DNA from: Mesorhizobium shangrilense
Lineage (GTDB): Bacteria; Pseudomonadota; Alphaproteobacteria; Rhizobiales; Rhizobiaceae
Assembly (NCBI RefSeq): GCF_040537815.1
Contig: NZ_JBEWSZ010000001.1
Span: forward strand, 3,348,001-3,412,000
DNA length: 64,000 nt
Direction: 5' to 3'
A program made the position numbers and the translations under genes. Positions 40,665 to 49,243 of the stretch are shown in pieces. Below the pieces are notes generated by a model. It did not search any database. It was not told where the DNA came from and saw only the letters and a list, made by a program, of their open reading frames with translations. How positions within the stretch are numbered: position 1 is the stretch's first letter; every line of letters begins with the position of its first letter.

Positions 40665-41833
40665 GCAAAGACCTCCCGCCTGACGGGCCCAAGTTTTTCC
40701 AGGCCGTGCCTGATCGCGGTATCGAGCGCCTTGACCTGCCGGCGATGGAATGCGCTGCCATCGACGTCCCTGACGTCGGCCGCCGCGGCCTCCAGCGCGC
40801 CGGCAAAGGCTACGGGATCGTCGGTGACCACGCAGTTGGCCGGGCGATGGTCTATGCCGCGCAGCGAGCGGCTTGTCGCGACAGATGGCAGACCCAACTC
40901 GAACGTCTCGATGGTCTTGAGCTGCACACCGCTGCCGGCCGTGCTGATCAGTGGGATGACGGCGGCGGAGCGCACAAAGGCCTCGGCGTCCGGCACGCGT
41001 CCGACGAATTTAACGCCGGGATGCGTCGAGGCAACGCCCGACGGCACGCTGCCGGCGATCTTGACGCGGAAATCCGGCCGCAGACGCGGCACGACTTTTT
41101 CCAGGAACCAGTCGAGCCCGATGCGATTCGGCTGCCAGGTCCAGGTCCCGATCAGCGCCGCGTCGCAATCGATCTGGCGCGGCCCCCTTTGTTTCGGCGC
41201 CTGCTTGAACGTCACCAGAGGCAGCACGGTCGAGCGGTCGCCGACCGCGACACCAAGTGCTGCACGATCTTCCTCGGCCAGCGTGAAGACAAAGCGCGCG
41301 CGGCGGCAGAGCCGTTCTTCCATCGTCTTGAGCAGGCGTGCCTCGCGGCGAAACAGAAAACGCTGGAAGATGCTGCCGGCGGCAGCCGCGTTCTCCTGCG
41401 CCGAGCGATGTTCTACATTGTGGGCCACGAAGATCGATGGCCGGCCGTCGAAGAGCTTTTCGAAGGCGCCTGCGAATTGCACGGAATTCAGCACATAGCC
41501 GTCAAAGGGGCCCGCACGCCCTATGGCTGCGAGAACCTCACTGTCAGGGACCGCGCGTAACTTCACCGACGCGAATGTGAGCCCCGACAGCATTGCCTTG
41601 GCGACCCAGACGAGTTTCCGCCGCGACGAAGCGTTTTCGGTGCGCACGTCAAGGGCGCCGAGCACGATGGTGTTTTCGGGGTCGACGGGTTCTTTTCCCG
41701 GCCAGCTGAAGCCGATGACGGTGACGCGCGCGCCGGCACGCCGCAAGGCGGCGATGATCGCGGCGTTGGCGATCTCGTAGCCCGAGGCGAGAGCGCCGTC
41801 AGGCACGATCGATGTGGCGAACAGCAGATGCAT
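40661..41833 (-). CDS. Glycosyltransferase family 4-like
   Basis: This 390-residue GT-B transferase has an N-terminal acceptor domain (MHLLFATSIVPDG, then GYEIANAAIIAALRRAGA). The C-terminal donor domain has ALIGTWTWQPNR, GVKFVGRVPD and the E-x7-E-like block SGVQLKTIETFELGLP. It would transfer a sugar during repeat-unit assembly; donor and acceptor are unknown. The ATG at 41833 follows AGGTGAG; the frame to 41896 is not supported. It is the first gene of the three-gene minus-strand run and divergent from the GT2 gene. Confidence 0.85.
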   Translation of the reverse strand: MHLLFATSIVPDGALASGYEIANAAIIAALRRAGARVTVIGFSWPGKEPVDPENTIVLGALDVRTENASSRRKLVWVAKAMLSGLTFASVKLRAVPDSEVLAAIGRAGPFDGYVLNSVQFAGAFEKLFDGRPSIFVAHNVEHRSAQENAAAAGSIFQRFLFRREARLLKTMEERLCRRARFVFTLAEEDRAALGVAVGDRSTVLPLVTFKQAPKQRGPRQIDCDAALIGTWTWQPNRIGLDWFLEKVVPRLRPDFRVKIAGSVPSGVASTHPGVKFVGRVPDAEAFVRSAAVIPLISTAGSGVQLKTIETFELGLPSVATSRSLRGIDHRPANCVVTDDPVAFAGALEAAAADVRDVDGSAFHRRQVKALDTAIRHGLEKLGPVRREVFA

Positions 41834-42005
41834 CTCACCTATCCTGTGGTGTAGCCGGTAGCAAAGCGCGGTGAACCCTTGATTAAGCGAGCACAATCGA
41901 ACGCTGGAAGTCCTGGGTTTGCAGGCTTCTCTGTGAAAGGTGATTAACGAAACCTTATCATCGTGGTGCTACCCAGAACCACACTCACCATGTGGCTGGA
42001 CACGG

Positions 42006-43004
42006 ATGAACCCTTTGCCATCGGACAGTTCGGTATCGATCGCGGGGCGGTCCGCCGGGCTTGTGGCCGAAGCGGTTGACGTCGTCGTCACGCTGCCGAC
42101 CTTCAAGCGTCCCGAACAGGTGCTGGAAACGCTGGCATCCCTCAAGGCGCAGGAAACCTCGCGGCGCTTCGCCGTCATCGTCATGGAAAACGAAGCCGAG
42201 GCGCGTGCCGGCGCCGGGGCGGCGCTGCCGCTGTTCGAGCGTGGCGACGTCCCCGGCATGGTGATCATTGCGCATCAGCGCGGCAATTGCAGTGCCTACA
42301 ATGCCGGCTGGCAGACGGCGATCCTGCACTTCCCGAACTTCCGGCATCTGCTGGTCATCGACGATGACGAGATCGCCGAACCGCAATGGCTCGAACGCAT
42401 GTGCAAGGCTGCCGAAACGCTTGGCGCCGATATCGTTGGCGGCCCGCAAGTACCGGTCTTTGCCGATCCTGCCCATGCGAGATGGGCCGAGCATCCGGTC
42501 TTCGCGCCGCCCTATCGCGAGACCGGGCGTGTGTCCGCGCTCTATTCGTCGGGCAATCTTCTGGTGGGACGTAATGTGCTGGCCGCCATGGGTCCGCCCT
42601 TTCTCGATCTCAAATTCAATTTCATGGGCGGCGGCGATTCCGATTTCCTGAGCCGTTCAGCGCAAAGAGGCTTCGTGCTTGGCTGGTGCGCGGAAGCGAA
42701 GGTCTTCGAGACCGTTCCGGCCCGACGTGTCGAAGCCGACTGGATTCGCGCCCGCAGCCTGCGCAACGGCGTGATCTCGACGCTGGTCGAAAAGAAGAAG
42801 CGGGCCGGCACCCCGATGGCCAGAACGAAAGTCTTCCTGAAAAGCCTGGCGCTGCTTGCCGCTTCGCCGCTTCGCGGCGTGATCAAGCTGGCTCGGACGG
42901 GGTCGCTGGCCGCGGCAGCCTATCCAGTCCATGTCGCACTCGGCCGGGTGCTTGCCGAATTCGGATATGCCAATGAGCAGTATCGGCAGCCTGAGAAGAA
43001 CTGA
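42006..43004 (+). CDS. Glycosyltransferase family 2
   Basis: This 332-residue GT-A transferase opens VDVVVTLPTFKRPEQVLETL and has the metal/nucleotide-sugar motif LLVIDDDEIAEPQW. A later GGGDSDFLSRSAQRGF supplies the catalytic Asp region. The C-terminal 60 residues are amphipathic and may bind the membrane. I use the ATG at 42006; the frame begins at 41940 without a ribosome site. Its last 38 bases overlap the polymerase gene in another frame, indicating coupling. Confidence 0.85.
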   Translation: MNPLPSDSSVSIAGRSAGLVAEAVDVVVTLPTFKRPEQVLETLASLKAQETSRRFAVIVMENEAEARAGAGAALPLFERGDVPGMVIIAHQRGNCSAYNAGWQTAILHFPNFRHLLVIDDDEIAEPQWLERMCKAAETLGADIVGGPQVPVFADPAHARWAEHPVFAPPYRETGRVSALYSSGNLLVGRNVLAAMGPPFLDLKFNFMGGGDSDFLSRSAQRGFVLGWCAEAKVFETVPARRVEADWIRARSLRNGVISTLVEKKKRAGTPMARTKVFLKSLALLAASPLRGVIKLARTGSLAAAAYPVHVALGRVLAEFGYANEQYRQPEKN

Positions 43005-44292
43005 ACGCGCGCCACTGAGCGCTGTGTTCACACGGGACGGCGTCGCGACCGCAATCGCCGCGCTGCTGTTCACCGTCATCATCGTGTCCTTCCGCCCCTT
43101 CCAGCCTGCCGGCGCCGAATTGACGGGCGATGGCGGCGACATCGTCAACCAGCTGGGCTTCGGCTCGCTCGGCGCCGTCTCGATCTTCTCGCTGATGGCC
43201 TTCGCCGAACCACGCGTGGTGCGCTCGCTGCTCAGCCCGTCCTGGCTGCTGATGCTGGGCTTCTTCATGCTTTCGGTGGTGATGGCGACGGATCCGCCAT
43301 CGGCGATGCGTGCGGCGTCCTTCACGCTGATCGGCATCCTGACGATGGCCACCATCCTGGTGCTGCCGCGAGACGCCGAGGCGTTTTCAAGCGTCATCAT
43401 CTTCTCGGCCTGTGTGGTCATGGGCCTCTCCTATGTCGGTCTTTTCGTGTTCCCCAATGAGGCCCTGCACACGGTGAATTCGACCGAGCCGGAACATGCC
43501 GGCCTGTGGCGCGGCGTGTTCACCCACAAGAACATCGCCGGCCCGATCATGGCCTGCTTCAGCTTCGCCGGGCTCTACCTCTTCCGGCGCGGGCGGCGCA
43601 AAACCGGTATCGCCATCTTCTGCGCGGCGATGATCTTCATGTTCCACACCGGCTCCAAGACGACAGCGGGCCTGGTGCCGTTTTCGATCCTGATCGTCAT
43701 GTTTCCGAGCCTGATGGGCATGCGGCTGGGCACACCGATCCTTTTCGCGCTGGCGATCATCGGCACGGCCGTCGGCACGCTGGGCATCGTCTTCCTGCCG
43801 CCGGTGAAGCATCTGGCTGCTGTCTATTTCCCGGACCTGACCTATACCGGGCGCACCACACTGTGGGAGTTCGCAGGCAGCATGCTGGCGAAGAAGCCAT
43901 GGACCGGCTACGGCTATGAAAGCTTCTGGGGCACGCCGCTGCTGCTCAACCAGGACCAGCCCTTCGACCGGCCCTGGGATATTCGCACCATCGTGCACGG
44001 CCATGACGGCTATCTCGACATCGCTGTGCTGATGGGCATTCCCGCACTTTGCGTTGCCATCTACACCTTCCTTATCGCACCGCTGCGCGACTACATGCGC
44101 ATTCCCCTGCGGAAGGAAAACATCTACCTCGGCGACTTCTTCATGATGGTGGTGCTGTTCACGGCGCTCAACGCCTTCCTCGAAAGCTTCTTCTTCCATC
44201 GCGGTGACCCGGTCTGGCTGTTTTTCGTGCTCGGCGTGCTCGGCCTCAGACAGGTGTCTCTACGGCCAATCGCGGTGCGCGATCCATCCTGA
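42967..44292 (+). CDS. O-antigen polymerase/ligase-like (Wzy/ExoQ type) membrane protein
   Basis: This protein of about 441 residues has ten or more hydrophobic helices and the Wzy_C-type segment LWEFAGSMLAKKPWTGYGYE, with HGHDGYLDIAVLMGI after it. EHAGLWRGVFTHKNIAGPIM is also typical of ExoQ and O-antigen ligases. It would polymerise or ligate the repeat units exported by the flippase under control of the Wzz/GNVR protein. Two close ATGs (42967 and 42973) lie inside the GT2 gene; either is possible. It is the last gene of the exopolysaccharide locus. Confidence 0.82.
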   Translation: MPMSSIGSLRRTERAPLSAVFTRDGVATAIAALLFTVIIVSFRPFQPAGAELTGDGGDIVNQLGFGSLGAVSIFSLMAFAEPRVVRSLLSPSWLLMLGFFMLSVVMATDPPSAMRAASFTLIGILTMATILVLPRDAEAFSSVIIFSACVVMGLSYVGLFVFPNEALHTVNSTEPEHAGLWRGVFTHKNIAGPIMACFSFAGLYLFRRGRRKTGIAIFCAAMIFMFHTGSKTTAGLVPFSILIVMFPSLMGMRLGTPILFALAIIGTAVGTLGIVFLPPVKHLAAVYFPDLTYTGRTTLWEFAGSMLAKKPWTGYGYESFWGTPLLLNQDQPFDRPWDIRTIVHGHDGYLDIAVLMGIPALCVAIYTFLIAPLRDYMRIPLRKENIYLGDFFMMVVLFTALNAFLESFFFHRGDPVWLFFVLGVLGLRQVSLRPIAVRDPS

Positions 44293-44335
44293 CAGCGGCT
44301 TTCGCACTGATGCGCGAGCGTCGCGTTTCTTCGCA

Positions 44336-44373
44336 CATGATCCCGAAAATCGATTTCGATTTTCGGGGTCATG
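44336..44373. repeat. Rhizobial-type intergenic palindrome
   Basis: Arms at 44336-44352 (starting CATGATCCCGAAAATCG) and 44357-44373 are complementary over 17 positions with one G/T-type mismatch and an ATTT loop. Palindromes containing ATGATCCCGAAAA are widespread between genes in Mesorhizobium and relatives. It ends 33 bases before the proC start. Confidence 0.75.
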
Positions 44374-44406
44374 CGCTATGTGAAAGCCTTCTTTCGGAGG
44401 GCTTCC

Positions 44407-45222
44407 ATGACGATCAAGCTTGTTCTCGCCGGCTGCGGCAATATGGGTTACGCCATGCTTTCGGGCTGGCTGAAATCCGGCAAGCTGGCGCCATCAGCGG
44501 TTTTCGTGGTCGAGCCCAATGCCGAATTGCGCCAGCGAGCCGAGGCGCTCGGCTGCGGAACCGCGGCGGATGCAGGCGCGATCCCGGCCGATGCCGTGCC
44601 GGCGCTCATCGTCATCGCCGTGAAGCCGCAGGTGATCCGTGACGTGACGGCCGCCTACAAGCGCTTCAGCGATGGCCGCACCACGTTCGTAAGTATCGCG
44701 GCAGGTACCCCCGTCGCCACGTTCGAGGCGGTCCTTGGCGATCGCGCGCCGATCATGCGCTGCATGCCCAACACGCCGGCGGCCATCGGCAAGGGCATGA
44801 TGGTGGTGTTTTCCAACAAGCTGGTCTCGGACGACACAAAGCGTTTCGTCGCCGACCTGCTGTCGGCAAGCGGAGAAGTGACCACCATTGACGACGAAGG
44901 CCTGATGGATGCGGTGACGGCGGTGTCCGGATCAGGCCCCGCCTACATCTTCCACTTCATCGAAGCGCTGACGGTTGCCGCCGAGAAAGCCGGCCTGCCT
45001 GCCAAGACCGCCAAGCTGCTGGCCATGCAGACAGTCTATGGCGCCGCCTCGCTCGCGGCCGAAAGCCATGAGGAGCCGGGCGTGCTGCGCCAGCAGGTCA
45101 CCAGCCCCAACGGGACGACGGCGGCGGCGCTCGGCGTGCTGATGGGCGAGGACCGGCTGACACATTTGCTGACTGAGGCGGTTGAAGCGGCGCGGTTGAG
45201 GTCGATCGAACTGGGGAAGTAG
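44407..45222 (+). CDS. proC: Pyrroline-5-carboxylate reductase
   Basis: This 271-residue NAD(P)H enzyme makes proline from pyrroline-5-carboxylate. The Rossmann motif LVLAGCGNMGYAML and the ProC signature running from QVTSPNGTTAAAL are present, along with VSGSGPAYIFHFIEAL. The ATG at 44407 has GGAGGG five bases upstream, so the earlier in-frame ATG at 44371, which lies inside the palindrome, is rejected. It is convergent with the SAF-domain oxidoreductase gene, with only 11 bases between. Confidence 0.95.
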   Translation: MTIKLVLAGCGNMGYAMLSGWLKSGKLAPSAVFVVEPNAELRQRAEALGCGTAADAGAIPADAVPALIVIAVKPQVIRDVTAAYKRFSDGRTTFVSIAAGTPVATFEAVLGDRAPIMRCMPNTPAAIGKGMMVVFSNKLVSDDTKRFVADLLSASGEVTTIDDEGLMDAVTAVSGSGPAYIFHFIEALTVAAEKAGLPAKTAKLLAMQTVYGAASLAAESHEEPGVLRQQVTSPNGTTAAALGVLMGEDRLTHLLTEAVEAARLRSIELGK

Positions 45223-45233
45223 GGCCTCCGGCT

Positions 45234-46556
45234 CTATCCTTCAGCCTGCCCATACAGCATCTCGTCCTGCAGCCGGCGCAAGGCGAACAGCCTCGTTGTC
45301 TGCTCGGGAGCCGCATTATCCATGGTCAGCAACTCGCCTTTCCCGACCGGCTTCAGCACCTTGCCGCCTTCCAGCAGGCCGACTGGCACGGCGCGTTGCG
45401 CACGGGCCTCGCCCACGGTCATGGTCCATGAGCGGTAGCAGGTCTCGCCGATCGCATCGAACGTCTCGCCGGCAGCCAGATCGCGCTTGGCCACCGCGCA
45501 GACCTCGGCTACCGGCTTCGGCAGCGGCACCATGTCCGGCTTGCCGAAGAGCATGATGCGCGCAGCCGTCAACGGCACTTCCAGTGATGTCAGGTGATAG
45601 GGCCGGAAGAGGCTGTAATAGGGGCCGTGCCCGATATGCAGATCGTCCATGCGCTCGATGATGCGCGGATGCGTCGCCTCGACGATGACAAAGACGCCGG
45701 GCGCCACACCCTTGCCGACGGTGTAGTCGACGACGCCCTTCTTCAAGAGAAGCCCGCCGGCCTCGCGTGGGATCAGCACCTTGGCGAGATCATCGCGATC
45801 GGCCTTGGGTCCATGCATGCCGGGAACATCGGGCACCAGCCCGGTGGCGTTGGCAATGGCGCACATCTCGACCATGGTTTTCGAGCCATCGACGAACTCG
45901 ACGAGCATGCGCGGGTTCATGTTGCGGCGTATCGCTTCCTCGCGATAGTCGTCGGGCACGGCGTCGTGATTGAGCGGGTTGTTCTTGCCCTTGCCAGCCG
46001 AGACGATGGTCAGGCCAAGCGCTGAGGCGAACTCGATCAGTTCCATGCAGCTTGACGGCTCGTCACCGGCGCCAACCGAATAAACAACGCCAAGCCGATC
46101 GGCCTGCTGCTTCAGATAACAGCCGATGGTGACGTCGGCCTCGACATTCATCATCACCAGATGCTTGCCGTGCTCCATCGCCATCAGGTCGAAATCGGCG
46201 GCAACACCGGGTTTTCCGGTGGCGTCGATGACGACGTCGATTAATGGGTTGGTCACCAGCATTTCGTTGGAGGTGATGGCGATCCTGCCGCTCTCGATCG
46301 CCTGGGTGACCTTCGACGGCGTGCCAGCCTCAACCGCCATCGCCTCGTCGCCATAGGCGATGCGGATGGCGTCGCGCGCGGTGTGCGGGCGGCGGGTCGA
46401 GACGGCGCAGACCGAAATACCCGGCATCAGCATGCCCTGCGTCACCAGATCGGTGCCCATCTCGCCGGAACCGATGACACCAATGCGCACCGGGCGGCCC
46501 TCGGCGGCGCGCTTTGCGAGATCGCGGGCAAGCCCGGTCAGGGCGACATTGGTCAT
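45234..46556 (-). CDS. NAD(P)-dependent oxidoreductase with SAF domain
   Basis: This 440-residue protein has an N-terminal Rossmann fold like homoserine dehydrogenase (VRIGVIGSGEMGTDLV). The central catalytic domain contains SVGAGDEPSSCMELIEFA and SAGKGKNNPLNHDA. The C-terminal SAF domain (about 350-435) includes LAAGETFDAIGETCYRS. Relatives occur in sugar-acid and polyol catabolic loci; the reaction of this one is unknown. It is divergent from the galactitol-type PTS genes across 382 bases and probably shares their regulation and substrate. GGACG lies before the ATG. Confidence 0.75.
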   Translation of the reverse strand: MTNVALTGLARDLAKRAAEGRPVRIGVIGSGEMGTDLVTQGMLMPGISVCAVSTRRPHTARDAIRIAYGDEAMAVEAGTPSKVTQAIESGRIAITSNEMLVTNPLIDVVIDATGKPGVAADFDLMAMEHGKHLVMMNVEADVTIGCYLKQQADRLGVVYSVGAGDEPSSCMELIEFASALGLTIVSAGKGKNNPLNHDAVPDDYREEAIRRNMNPRMLVEFVDGSKTMVEMCAIANATGLVPDVPGMHGPKADRDDLAKVLIPREAGGLLLKKGVVDYTVGKGVAPGVFVIVEATHPRIIERMDDLHIGHGPYYSLFRPYHLTSLEVPLTAARIMLFGKPDMVPLPKPVAEVCAVAKRDLAAGETFDAIGETCYRSWTMTVGEARAQRAVPVGLLEGGKVLKPVGKGELLTMDNAAPEQTTRLFALRRLQDEMLYGQAEG

Positions 46557-46730
46557 ACTGGAGCGTCCACTGCTTCTTGATCCAAGGTCGGATTAGCAGG
46601 GATCAGGCCCGGCTTGCCAATGAAACCGGCAGCCGGCGGCAATTTCCAACAAATTCATTCCGACGGACGCAGTCGTTTGGGTGAGTGTGCCCGGGCCGAC
46701 CGCGGGTCTATTGGCCCAAAGGGATACCAA

Positions 46731-46759
46731 TTGACATTGTTGCGAACAGCAACAATAAA
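46731..46759 (+). promoter_or_regulatory. Candidate promoter with operator for the PTS genes
   Basis: TTGACA (46731-46736) and AATAAA (46754-46759) are spaced by 17 bases. The spacer holds a perfect inverted repeat, TTGTTGC (46737-46743) and GCAACAA (46749-46755), around GAACA. A repressor bound here would block the polymerase. The rest of the 46557-46938 gap has no supported gene, only a second, weaker symmetric string CATCGA/TCGATG near 46901-46921. Confidence 0.55.
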
Positions 46760-46938
46760 ACATTCGTTCGCTAACAAAGGCAAATGTTCACCGTCACATC
46801 CAAGTCGGGGAGCGTTTCGCATCGCGTTGGGTTGGGGAGTGCCTCTGTACCGGAACGGCAACAGAGGCTTGGTTGAAATCAACGGAGCATCGTTGTGAGG
46901 CATCGAGCCGATAGATCGATGCTCCAGGGGGAGGAAGA

Positions 46939-48345
46939 ATGGACACTATTCTCGCGGGCCTCAAAGGGGCCATCGACACGCTTGGCCCGACGATCCTGCT
47001 GCCGATCGTCATTTTCATCATCGCCGTGGTTCTGGGCGCCAAGGTCAGCAAGGCTTTTCGCGCCGCCGTCACCATCGGCGTCGCCTTCATCGGCATCAAT
47101 CTGGTGCTTGGTCTCATGTTCACGTCGATCGGCGACGTTGCCAAGGCCATTGTCACCAACACCGGCATCCATCGTGACATCATCGATGTCGGCTGGCCAT
47201 CGGCCGCGGCCATCGCTTTCGGCTCGTCGGTCGGCCTGTGGGTCATTCCGGTCGGCATCCTCGTCAACATCGTGCTTCTGCTGACGCGCATGACCCGCAC
47301 GCTCAATGTCGACGTCTGGAATTTCTGGCATTTCGCCTTTGTCGGCTCGCTGGTCGTCGCCGCGACCGACAATCTGGCTTACGGCATTGCGGTCGCAGCA
47401 CTTGTCGCCGCGCTGTCGCTGCTCTTCGCCGACTGGTCGGCGCGCGCGGTGCAGCAATTCTACGGCGTGCCCGGCATTTCCGTGCCGCATCTCGCTTCGG
47501 CGCAGATCCTGCCGATCGCCATAGTGCTCAACTGGATCATGGACCGCATTCCCGGAATCAACCGCATCAACATCAACACCGACACCATCGAGCGCCGGTT
47601 CGGCGTGTTCGGCGAACCGGTTGTGATGGGCCTCATCATCGGCCTCGTCCTTGGCGCGATCGCCTTCTACAATGCGGGTGATCTCAGCGTGGTGCTGGCC
47701 AAGGTTCTGGGCACTGGCATGACGCTGGCCGCGGTCATGCTACTGCTGCCGCGCATGGTGAAGATCCTGATGGAGGGCCTGCTCCCGGTTTCTGACGCAG
47801 CCCAGGCGTTCGTGCGCAAGCGCACCGGCGACCGCGAACTTCTCGTTGGCCTCGATTCCGCGATCCTGATCGGCCATCCCGCGGCGATCTCGTCGTCGCT
47901 GATCCTGGTGCCGATCGCGATCGTCCTGTCCATCATCCTGCCGGGCAACCGCGTCATCCTGTTCGCGGATCTCGCGGTCATCCCCTTCATCGTCGCCATG
48001 ACCGCGCCATTGGTCAAAGGCAACGTGTTCCGCATGGTGGTGATCGGCACGGTGACGCTGGCGATCGGCTTCTACGTCGCCAATGCACTGGCGCCGCTGT
48101 TCACCAGCGCTGCCGTCGCATCGGGCTTCAAGCTGCCGGCGGAGGCCTTGCAGATCACCTCGGTCGTCGACGGCTTCCTGTGGGTGCCCTATGTGATCAT
48201 CGAAGCGATCCAGGGACTTGGGCTCATCGGCATCGTCGTCATCGCCGTCGTCATCGCCGCGCTGTTCGTCCTCTACCGCCGCAATCCGCTCGGCTGGGAG
48301 CGGGCCGCTGGTGCGGAGGATGAGCCTGTGGAAGGCAAGGCTTGA
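46939..48345 (+). CDS. PTS galactitol-type transporter subunit IIC
   Basis: This 468-residue polytopic permease of the EIIC GatC family has about eleven hydrophobic helices. It includes the N-terminal GPTILLPIVIFIIAVVLGAK, FWHFAFVGSLVVAATDN, and the LIGHPAAISSSLILVPIAI loop typical of GatC. It would transport and, with IIA and IIB, phosphorylate a polyol or sugar. GGGGGAGGAAGA precedes the ATG. The IIA gene follows after 76 bases and IIB after that, so all three EII parts are present. Galactitol itself is not proven, because GatC-like permeases also take arabitol and other polyols. Confidence 0.88.
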   Translation: MDTILAGLKGAIDTLGPTILLPIVIFIIAVVLGAKVSKAFRAAVTIGVAFIGINLVLGLMFTSIGDVAKAIVTNTGIHRDIIDVGWPSAAAIAFGSSVGLWVIPVGILVNIVLLLTRMTRTLNVDVWNFWHFAFVGSLVVAATDNLAYGIAVAALVAALSLLFADWSARAVQQFYGVPGISVPHLASAQILPIAIVLNWIMDRIPGINRININTDTIERRFGVFGEPVVMGLIIGLVLGAIAFYNAGDLSVVLAKVLGTGMTLAAVMLLLPRMVKILMEGLLPVSDAAQAFVRKRTGDRELLVGLDSAILIGHPAAISSSLILVPIAIVLSIILPGNRVILFADLAVIPFIVAMTAPLVKGNVFRMVVIGTVTLAIGFYVANALAPLFTSAAVASGFKLPAEALQITSVVDGFLWVPYVIIEAIQGLGLIGIVVIAVVIAALFVLYRRNPLGWERAAGAEDEPVEGKA

Positions 48346-48421
48346 ACCTCATCGCGCCTTGAATTTGAAACGATCGTGCGCCCTTTACGGGCGCACGATT
48401 CTTATGGACGGAGCAAAAAAC

Positions 48422-48883
48422 ATGTCTGATGGACTCATGCATTTGCTGGACCCGGAAGCGATCGTGCTTGGATCCGATGCATCGACCAATGAGCAGATCA
48501 TCCGCATCCTGGCCGGCAGGCTTGAGATGCTGGGCTACGTCAAGAGTTCCTACGCCGACGCGGTCGTGCGTCGTGAAATGACGATCCCGACCGGGCTGCC
48601 CCTGGAGCGTCCAGACAATGTCGCCGTGCCGCATACAGACCCGGAGCATGTGCTGAAGCCAGGGATCGCCATGGGCACGTTGAAGACGCCCGTCACCTTC
48701 GCCAACATGGAAGACCCCGACGAGAAGCTGCCGGTGGGCTTCGTGTTCCTCCTTGCCATCAACGACAAGGACAAGCAGATTGAAGCGCTGCAGACCGTCA
48801 TGGCAACGATCCAGAACCCCGCCGCGCTCGATGGCCTGAGGACGGCCAGGACGCTTGAAGACGTGCGTGCCGTGCTCGGCTGA
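48422..48883 (+). CDS. PTS sugar transporter subunit IIA (fructose/galactitol type)
   Basis: This 153-residue cytoplasmic phosphocarrier accepts phosphate from HPr. The active-site His is residue 71 in VAVPHTDPEH. The fold pattern SYADAVVRREMTIPTGLPL is typical of PTS_EIIA_2. I choose the ATG at 48422, which has GGAG eight bases upstream; an ATG at 48404 is possible. It lies between the IIC and IIB genes, 17 bases before IIB. HPr and enzyme I are not in the window. Confidence 0.88.
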   Translation: MSDGLMHLLDPEAIVLGSDASTNEQIIRILAGRLEMLGYVKSSYADAVVRREMTIPTGLPLERPDNVAVPHTDPEHVLKPGIAMGTLKTPVTFANMEDPDEKLPVGFVFLLAINDKDKQIEALQTVMATIQNPAALDGLRTARTLEDVRAVLG

Positions 48884-48900
48884 AACAAGGAGATTTAGAT

Positions 48901-49188
48901 ATGTCCAGACAGAAAACGATTCTCTTTGCCTGCGGCACCGGCATCGCCACCTCGACGGCCGTCAACGTCGCCGTCACCGAGGAAATGAAGAAGCGTGGCC
49001 TCACCTTCAATGCACAGCAGGCAAAGGCCACCGAAGTGCCGTCGTTGGCCGACAATGTTGACTTCATTGTCGCCACCACGCCGATCTCCGCCTCGGTGAC
49101 CAAACCGGTGATCAAGGGCCTCGCCTTCCTTACCGGCATCGGCAAAGACAAGGTCCTCGACGAGATCGAGGCTCAACTGCGCAAGTAG
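48901..49188 (+). CDS. PTS galactitol-type subunit IIB
   Basis: This 95-residue phosphocarrier has the active-site cysteine at residue 11 in LFACGTGIATSTAV, the standard GatB phosphorylation loop. It receives phosphate from IIA and passes it to the sugar at IIC. AAGGAG precedes the ATG. It ends the three-gene PTS unit, and a 9-bp hairpin follows its stop. Confidence 0.9.
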   Translation: MSRQKTILFACGTGIATSTAVNVAVTEEMKKRGLTFNAQQAKATEVPSLADNVDFIVATTPISASVTKPVIKGLAFLTGIGKDKVLDEIEAQLRK

Positions 49189-49195
49189 CAGGCCA

Positions 49196-49219
49196 CGCCG
49201 AGGCCATACAGCCTCGGCG
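49196..49219. terminator. Hairpin after PTS genes
   Basis: Arms CGCCGAGGC (49196-49204) and GCCTCGGCG (49211-49219) form a perfect 9-bp stem eight bases after the IIB stop and between convergent genes. There is no T-run, so it may act as an mRNA 3' stabiliser rather than an intrinsic terminator. Confidence 0.5.
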
Positions 49220-49243
49220 ACCGCTGTTGTGCTGGGAACAGTC

